From: Siphonodentalium dalli
Lineage: Eukaryota; Mollusca; Scaphopoda; Gadilida; Siphonodentaliidae
DNA length: 64,000 nucleotides
Direction of reading: 5' to 3'
NCBI GenBank assembly: GCA_032622095.1
Contig: CP136069.1
Span: forward strand, 19,481,326 to 19,545,325
In this document: piece after piece, positions 57,424 to 64,000 of the stretch
Layout: the number at the start of each line of letters is the position of its first letter
How positions within the stretch are numbered: position 1 is the first letter of the stretch
Position numbers and translations under genes: made by a program
Notes under the pieces: generated by a model
Told to the model about the DNA's origin: nothing
What the model saw: the letters and a program-made list of their open reading frames with translations, nothing else
Databases searched by the model: none

Positions 57424-57881
57424 AGGCCCACCTAATTTTCGAACCCCCAGATAATTTTATATAAAGTATATACCATATTATATACCATTTAAAAAAAGGA
57501 AGTGCGAAAACATTGCACTATCAACTTAGTCGGTGTAATAAAATGAGAAACCTTTTGTTATTGTTGAGATATTGACTTGTGTTATGTGCTCAAGTTTCAT
57601 TATTTTCAAAGGAAGGGAATAACTCTATATCTTAAGATATAGAGTTATTCCCCTTCCATTGAAAATACATTTTTAGTTTGAATTCTGTTGCATTCTGGGA
57701 ACCTTAACGGGGGAAAGATGTTTTCTTTTTTCTATGGACATCCTCTGAGACACAGACGTTTCAAATGGTGATGAATTATAGTATTTTAATCATATTTTAT
57801 GGCATAGATTGTTATTAAAACCGTATATCAATACAAGGCACTATAAAAAAATAATTGCTGACTCGAAAATTAAGTGGGCCT
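57424..57881. mobile_element. 458-bp TTAA MITE (AGGCCCAC family), copy 2
   Basis: TTAA at 57420-57423 and 57882-57885. The ends are AGGCCCACCTAATTTTCGA and TCGAAAATTAAGTGGGCCT. Its perfect central hairpin AACTCTATATCTTAAGATAT allows recognition of the shared core. Confidence 0.87.
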
Positions 57882-58092
57882 TTAAGTAATGGGAAGTAAC
57901 TCTTTATTTAGATTAAGTTTATGAATTATAACCGGAAAGTTTAAAGACAAATTTACTATAACACCAAATCTACACCGGTCGTATGTATCAATGCCACCAA
58001 ATTAAATGTACGCAAACATAATTACCCACACGCTCGTTCAGTTGTATAATTGAAAGCAGTTGAATTGAATTTTAAACCTAGCCACAAAAAGA

Positions 58093-58320
58093 TCATTCAC
58101 TGTACAACTGGCAGGGCGAAGTGTCTTGAATGGTTTGCCGGGCTGTTTTGTTGTACACATTCGAACCGTCTTTCTTGGTTTGACACATTAACAAATCATC
58201 AATAATACACATATTCTGGTCATAACCGTATTTAGTTTCGATTATGTTCTTCGGGACATTAGAACCGGAAGGTGACTTTAATTTAACTACGAATGGACGG
58301 TGACACGATGGATATATATA
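58093..58320 (-). CDS. Possible terminal exon on the minus strand, 75 residues
   Basis: After an AG (TCGGCTTCCTAG) the minus strand is open from 58320 to a TGA at 58093-58095. It reads through HRPFVVKLKSPSGSNVPKN, TKYGYDQNMCIIDDLLMC and QTKKDGSNVYNKTARQT to SPCQLYSE. The composition (balanced polar and hydrophobic residues, no long repeats) looks like real protein, and the plus-strand frames here are broken. The region belongs to no repeat family I see. I do not recognise the product. An upstream exon is required; a minus-strand ATG exon with a GTAAGTAT donor exists at 59451-59514, but its phase does not match directly. Confidence 0.35.
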   Translation of the reverse strand, partial: YIYPSCHRPFVVKLKSPSGSNVPKNIIETKYGYDQNMCIIDDLLMCQTKKDGSNVYNKTARQTIQDTSPCQLYSE

Positions 58321-58373
58321 CTAGGAAGCCGATGTAAGTATTTCGTAACAAACCACCAATATCTCAACATATC

Positions 58374-58751
58374 AAAGTGATGTGAAACACCCCGGTAGGG
58401 TGATCAAATAGAAATTGAGAATAATCTAGCTCAAAGTAGTTATTTTGTTTACGAATAATAATCCATATTGACAACACCAACCGCCATTCTTATGTAATAC
58501 TTAAATGTAATGACTCTCGATGGCGAAATAATTTGTGTTAGTTTATCTCCGATAGTTGCGTCCCGAATCGAGATGTAAATATTCACAATTGAGAGCGTAT
58601 ACAGTTCAGACGATGTTTTCTATGGAGTGGTAGGGTCGATTTCTTTTTAAATTTCGGCGATGTTTGTAGATTGTTACATTCCCCAGGTTGGCATGGAGCC
58701 TGCGTGCTAACTTAGCAATGTCACGCATCAGAACATTTACATAATATGTCT
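58374..58751. repeat. Dispersed repeat, AAAGTGATGTGA family
   Basis: Related to 13755 and 56236. The TTAA at its right end (58752) is the target of the MITE that follows. Confidence 0.75.
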
Positions 58752-58755
58752 TTAA

Positions 58756-59210
58756 AGGTACTCAATCAGATCAGACGGCCCCCATGCCATCAAGATACAA
58801 CAACAGCATTTCTTCAAAATACGCTTTAGTTATCAGAATCGATTTATTGCAACAAAATAAAGCTAACCACTGTCAACTATGGTATAAATTTCCCAAAACT
58901 TGTTATTTATCAACATTTTGTTCAACAAAATATGGCAGTATTATCACTAAAATATCACAAAATTTGACCGTATTACCACACGATTTTAGAGTTATCCATG
59001 TTCATCCGCAATTTTGTCCGAGACCCTCCGTTTGACCACGTGTTTCTTGGCCACATATTATTACACATCTCGAGAAATAACAAACTTCAAAAATCGATAT
59101 CTGATCACTCTGAGCTTTGATGGCTGGGTTCCTCGACTCGAATCAAATATTTTTTACCACCAAAGCCAAAGAAATAGTAATTTAGGAGCGTCTGATCGGA
59201 CTGAGTACCT
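58756..59210. mobile_element. 455-bp TTAA MITE (AGGTACTCAATCC family)
   Basis: TTAA at 58752-58755 and 59211-59214. The ends are AGGTACTCAATCAGATC and GATCGGACTGAGTACCT. Confidence 0.85.
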
Positions 59211-59214
59211 TTAA

Positions 59215-59740
59215 GATCCTTCGTGTTCTCGACACAATCAGTTTAATTGAATAATTATGTTGTGGGTACACATTTTACTATTTTCGAAAACAAATTGGCT
59301 GGTTTTGGAATTTGGAAATTTGCTTCCGCGGGTTTATGAAACTGATTTTTCAATAAATACGAGAGACAATGAGGCGTCATGTGGCGTGATTGGTTTGGGT
59401 GGGTCAGTAAACAATTCCGCTTCTCATGATGTATACTATATACTTACCGTTGAGAGTGTCTTTGAGGCGAGAGTCTGTATAAAAATAGAGTCTTTGCCAG
59501 AAATGGAGCGGACATAAATTGAAGAGTTAAAACAATCTTTCAATCTACTTACGCTTATGAAAAGGGTATTATTTTTGTGTATATTATAACCAGTTTGTTG
59601 GTGTTAAATTTTTTTTTTTTTTAAATTAGGTCCGGCCAAGTTGGTCACCTTTTTTTTTATAGGATTAAGTATTACTGGGGTGTGGTCATTTTTGTTTGTT
59701 CTGCTGACCTGTGAGGATAACTATATGTACAGTGCACTTC
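59215..59740. other. No supported gene; possible minus-strand first exon
   Basis: On the minus strand ATG at 59514 opens MSAPFLAKTLFLYRLSPQRH and reaches a CG|GTAAGTATA donor at about 59449. This is only 21-22 codons and has no independent support. Confidence 0.2.
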
Positions 59741-59744
59741 TGAT

Positions 59745-60178
59745 ATATGTGACCCGCCATATCAAATCCAGTCGTCAGTCGGGATTTTTTTTACCCTGTG
59801 CCAATGCATTCTCTTATATATGCGAGTCGACCATAGGTCGCCTCGCATATATAAGAGAATGCATTGGCCTAACAATTTTTTATCATTTTTTAAAATAAAT
59901 GTTTCTTACATTTTTTAGGACATAAAATAAAAAAAACATCCATTACCCTGCAGGGAGCCCCACACATATATAGAAGCATATATAAGAGTGTCGTCTGCTC
60001 ATGTTTGTCTGGGGCTCTGTATGGGTGAAATATTAAAATTGTAAAAAATTGTTAGGCCAATGCATTCTCTTATATATGCGAGGCGACCTATGGTCGACTC
60101 GCATATATAAGAGAATGCATTGGCACAGGGTAAAAAAATCCCGACTTACGACTGGATTTGATATGGCGGGTCACATAT
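59745..60178. mobile_element. 434-bp inverted-repeat element with two hairpin modules and 27-bp flanking repeat
   Basis: The arms ATATGTGACCCGCCATATCA and its complement ending at 60178 extend past 100 bases into the hairpin modules (59798-59870 and 60052-60127). A 27-bp direct repeat starting ATATGTACA, with one mismatch, flanks it (59723-59749 and 60175-60201). It ends 21 bases before the splice acceptor of the next gene. Confidence 0.8.
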
Positions 60179-60270
60179 GTACATTGCACTTCTGATATAT
60201 GTTCCTCTTTGTTATTTTGCAGCTGACATACGATGCTTCAGTTTACACACAAATAAGATATATCACGATA

Positions 60271-60303
60271 ATGCAGTTTGAAAAATCACCCAACAATGTA
60301 TGA
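60271..60303 (+). promoter_or_regulatory. Upstream open frame overlapping the start of the 60296 gene
   Basis: ATG at 60271 reads MQFEKSPNNV and stops at TGA 60301-60303, overlapping the main ATG (60296) in another frame. Another small frame (MLQFTHK) is at 60233-60256. Both would be in the leader if the acceptor at 60222 is used, and could reduce translation of the main frame. Confidence 0.5.
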
Positions 60304-61219
60304 ACCGAAATTCAAGTCATCTACCGCAGCAAGTGCATTATTTAAATTTCAACCTCAGTCCAAACTGAAGAGTAATAAGCTGTTTGACAACGAAAAATAC
60401 AAGGCGAAAAATTACAAGCCGAAAAATTACGAGTCGAAAAATTACGAGCCGAAATTTAAACCAACCATCAAAAATGATCTCACCGTCAAGGATCCTGGTG
60501 AGTATGAGAACAAGGAGTACTATCACATGCCGAAAGGAGGTCGATCGAGGAAGGGTCGGGATGAGGAGAAAGTAGCCGACAAGAAAGCACCAGACACGAG
60601 AAAACAGAACGATGCAGCCAATAAACGACAGCAAGCGCATCAAAAGAAAAACGAAGAGAAGAAAAAACAAGAGCAAAAGGACAAAGAGAAGCCGAAGGAG
60701 ATACCACAGACAAGAAAGGACAATCGAAAACAAGAAGAGCCAGAAGAAAAGAAGAAAGACAAAGCTGTTAAATTTACAGAGGAGAAAGAGAAAAGTTATG
60801 TTGCAAAAGATTACAAACCCACTCACGAACGAGAGTTAGAAGATTACGACGCGCGCAAATACGAAGGGAGGAATTATCAGGGAACAATATATGACGACTA
60901 CAGAAGACAGAGAAGCGAAGAAATGATAGAGGATGAAAGAGAAGAGACTCGCAAGACGAATGAAGAAAGAGAAAATATCCGTAAACAGGAAGAAAACGCG
61001 AGGCAACGAGAGAATGAGCGACAAGAACAGGAACGGATACGCAGACAGGAGGAAGAGATGGAACGACAGGAACGAGACAGGAGAACGAAAGAGGAGGAAG
61101 AAAGACGGCGATTTGAAATGGAACGACAACAGCGACAGAATCTTTTAAGCAGAGAGCAAGATCAAAGACAGGGGGTTGATAGTCGAATAGCACGATGGTC
61201 CACAGATGGACGCAGAAAG
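60296..61219 (+). CDS. Lys-x-Tyr / charged-helix protein, first coding exon, uncharacterised
   Basis: This exon encodes the first 308 residues, beginning MYEPKFKSSTAASALFKFQP. Residues about 34-56 repeat K-x-K-N-Y (YKAKNYKPKNYESKNYEPKF). A second Tyr cluster near 168-208 contains VAKDYKPTHERELEDYDARK, YEGRNYQG and YDDYRRQ. From about 78 to 165 it is rich in Lys/Glu/Gln, and from 210 to 300 it is a nearly uninterrupted Arg/Glu/Gln helix (RQEEEMERQERDRRTKEEEE), a probable coiled coil or single alpha-helix. No signal peptide. The acceptor TGTTATTTTGCAG ends at 60222. The exon ends in phase 0 at AAAG, before GTATGT (61220), so the protein continues beyond the window or in an exon I could not identify. 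An ATG at 60271 opens a 10-codon frame overlapping the start. Motif style and gene layout match 33400-36774. Function unknown, probably intracellular scaffold or cytoskeletal. Confidence 0.8.
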
Positions 61220-61599
61220 GTATGTTATTATATAACGCCCTCGGGTGTATAGTGTCCTAGATATTCTAAATAGCTATGGTTCGCTGGGCGTTTTATAAAT
61301 AGATAATGGGTTTTTCCGGTAAGTGACAATTTGAAGTAGGTCCCTAATTGCGGAGATCTATTTGTGGATGTCCCCTAAAATGGTCGAAATATGTTGATTT
61401 TAATTAGGGAACGGGTGCGTATATGTCAATTGATACATATTTAAAAAAAATAACGACACGTTCGTCATAATAGTGCTTTGTTCTATCAATCATATCTTCA
61501 TCATCATAATACGGAACAAGTCTTGCTACTTTTCGTCCCAATAAGATTATTTGCAATGTTTGTTTATAAATATATGTATCGTCATTCGATATTTACTTG

Positions 61600-62330
61600 T
61601 GAGTCACTTGAACATATTACTTGTCGTCGAACTCGTATTTTATATAATAGAAGAATGAGTCTATGTATATTTTGAATTGATCGAGTGTTAGAGCCTCAAC
61701 AGCGAAGTCTGGCGGAGAGTTCCAGCTATTTACCACCCTCTGCGTGAAGAAATATTTTCCTATGGCATTGTTAACAATGGGCATTTGTAGCTTTTTATTA
61801 TGTCCTCTTGTTCTTCCTGATGGATGTCTTTCTAATAGGTCACATGCATTGATATTGTAATGACCATTAACAGTTTATATACCTCGATTAGATCTCCTCT
61901 AAATCTTCGATATTTTAAAGACATCAGATTGAGTCTTATCATTCGGTCTCGGTAGCATAGAGTTTTGATTTGACGAACTAGTTTCGTTGCTTTTCTTTGT
62001 ATTTCTCTAACACAATGCTTTGATATTTGTGATGTGGGCTCCATGCAGAGTTACAGTATTCGATGATAGGTCTGACCATGCTTATGTAGAGCGATTAGAA
62101 AGTGTCGATGTCCAGCATGTTCGTGAAAGTTTTATTGACTATGCGGATGATTTGGGAAGCTTTATTGTTTTAGGATATTGTAGGAAGGCTAATCTGGCCG
62201 TGTAAAAATTCGTTGGGTGTGTATTCCCTGGATGTCTTATAGTTGCAGTATGTAACTATTATGACCGCGTTAATTGCTTTCGATGTTTAGGTATGAAGAA
62301 TGGCTGGGCCATACACTCTTGAAGATTTTA
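61600..62330 (-). pseudogene. Decayed CR1-type LINE, reverse-transcriptase C-terminal end
   Basis: On the minus strand, the pieces LYISMVRPIIEYCNSAWSPH, then EIQRKATKLVRQIKTLCYRD, RLNLMSLKYRRFRGDLIEVY, and near the 3' end a frame-shifted FFTQRVVNSWNSPP match the conserved end of CR1/L2-type reverse transcriptases. At least two frameshifts separate them. It lies in the intron following 61219, in antisense orientation to that gene. Confidence 0.82.
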
Positions 62331-62339
62331 TGGCGGGAA

Positions 62340-64000
62340 CACAATGCCTCCGATTTTTTATCCGCATTTAGAAGCTTTCTGGTGTGGTGAATGTGAAACC
62401 TGCAGCAATAAGCCGTAGTTTTTTGCAATAGTTTGAAGGATTAGTTGTTTTAACGGAATTATGAGGCGGTGCATTCATGTAACCAATATATTTTATATTA
62501 TAATTTATATTTATGCGTAATAATATGATCTTGAGGGCGTTACCATTTCTGATTATGGGTTTCTTGTCATTATGGTGCGCAGGAAGGTATGTTATCATTG
62601 TGGTTTTGGTAGCATTAATATTTAGCTCGGGGTCACCACCAGGGGGCGCGTATAACAAAAATGTAACAACTTTTCACGGGTGATCACATTTGAGGGCAGT
62701 CACTGTTGGCTGCTATATGCATGTACTATAATACCATGTCTTACCATTTAAATAGACCAGTGTTTGTGGATTGTACTACCTTGTAAAATAGCTATATGTC
62801 ATGTTGTTAATCCGGATTATGTGTCCTTTTGTCATTTTGAGATTGTTTCACATATTCCCAACCTGCCAATTGACTGTCGGCACAATATATAATGACGGTG
62901 AGGTCTGGAAGGAGACAAAAACCAGAAACAATTTCATTGCATTTTCTACCAAATGTTGTCAGTATGTTCGTTATTACGTGCGCTCGCGCAACAGTATGGC
63001 GATCAGACAGATTCGTACGTTGGTGTCACCCTACTCCGTTTCACTCCATGACGTCACCAAAAACGACGTAAAACCTCGTGGCGTTCTGACATTTTTACTG
63101 TGCCGCGTTTTTGCTATGTTTATTGTATGTGTTGTTTTCGATTATTTGTTTGTCGCCGATATCGCCATTTGTCGGGATTCCCTGTTTCTATATTTAAAAC
63201 TGGCATGCTCGTAGTGAGCCTCGATTTCGATTTTTTCTCCCAGGTCAAAATACGCCAGAGTTATGACAAAAATAGATCGACCTACATTTTCTCCATCAGA
63301 ACTCTACATCAAAGAGTCTATAGACTCATTCGGGACCTACATAGACTCCTTCATTGGGGTATTTTTACTTATAATTGGGAAGTTTTATTATTTTTGGTTC
63401 GTGCGAAGACCTCTTTTTATCGTGCGGGGAAAGAGAGACATTCAAAACGCGATTTCGTAATTCGACGCAATAGGCTGAATAGCCTAACCTTCAGCCGAGT
63501 TCCGGGTCAAATACGACGAATGACGTAACACAAAACAAAACGAATTTGTTGACACAAACACCGTTTGAAGAGTTTATTATTACATAAAATGATCGTTATT
63601 GATTAATTATTGATGAATTATTGATATTTATTGTTGCACATTGGCTGCTATCAATATTTACACAAATAGTATTAATTATGTCTTATAATTGCTCCTTTGG
63701 TCAACTTTGACTATCGGAAAATGAAAATGAGAATATGCCGCTGAAAAAAATGTAATCGATATTAAAGTCTCATCCTTTCGGCAACATGGAATTGGTTTTA
63801 ATTACTTAAATGATTAATATAGTAATTTGCCTTTTATCTGTGATGAAATGAGAAATGGTAATTGTCTTTTTTTGCTAACATTAAATTAAATTAAATAAAT
63901 TAAGTAAAATACAGTGAAATTATTTTTTAAATTATTGTTTATTACATTTTTGCGCACGTTGGCATCTCTCTGAGTGCATTCTAGTTACATGTAGTTAACA
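62340..64000. other. No supported gene; presumably intron of the 60296 gene
   Basis: Open frames at 62801-63214 (137 codons) and 63263-63460 (65 codons, hydrophobic middle SFIGVFLLIIGKFYYFWF) have no recognised motif. The second follows a good acceptor (TTTTTTCTCCCAG at 63243), but its frame is not the phase required by the 61219 donor. The phase-0 reading from that acceptor (VKIRQSYDKNRSTYIFSIRT) is possible but unproven. Confidence 0.3.

Noticed and set aside
60278-60295. Start of the 60296 gene at the upstream TTG
   Set aside because: TTG is not a normal animal start; the ATG six codons later is used instead.
62801-63214. 137-codon frame with Cys/Phe-rich end
   Set aside because: No domain recognisable, opposite strand equally open in parts, and it is in the probable intron of the upstream gene.

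Overview
The window is eukaryotic, AT-rich and very repeat-dense. It has spliced exons with GT/AG borders, a eukaryote-specific translation factor (eIF3g), a seven-transmembrane receptor, a CR1/Jockey-type LINE, a Helitron and many short inverted-repeat DNA transposons. It is an animal genome, most likely a marine invertebrate. The repeat style fits a lophotrochozoan such as a mollusc, but nothing in the sequence fixes the species.

Genes, left to right. The last two coding exons of eIF3g lie at 892-998 and 6695-6713 on the plus strand. Their 5.7-kb intron is almost wholly transposons plus a 2.65-kb minisatellite. A single-exon class A receptor of 321 residues is on the minus strand at 8500-9465. 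A 1124-residue disordered protein is encoded in one exon at 33400-36774 (+), just after a 3' splice site. A second gene at 60296-61219 (+) has the same layout (splice acceptor, short leader, long coding exon) and the same Lys/Arg-x-Tyr motif style, then splices out through a GT donor toward the right. These two look like members of one uncharacterised family and are the best candidates here for something undescribed. Weaker exon candidates are at 44091-44165 (+) and 58093-58320 (-).

Mobile DNA fills the rest. At least seven families are flanked by TTAA, with termini CCCTTT..., AGGTACTCAATCC, AGGGGTACTG and AGGCCCAC. Two or more families have 9-bp duplications (Mutator-like), and there is one non-autonomous Helitron, one LINE with two frameshifts, LINE tails and many near-perfect foldbacks. 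Several insertions are nested and can be resolved to the base. A Mutator-like element at 16247-18034 holds two later insertions, and removing them leaves 519 bp against 518 bp for its other copy at 48036-48553. At 11091-11780 and 45592-46418, pairs of unrelated TTAA elements abut and share one TTAA. Satellite formation is also visible: one MITE end has been amplified into a 43-bp tandem array at 44545-44945.

The genes show no operon-like cooperation. They are isolated islands in transposon-rich DNA. Boundaries of old repeats are approximate. Functional claims for the two Tyr-repeat genes, the exon candidates and the repeat superfamilies are inference unless stated otherwise.
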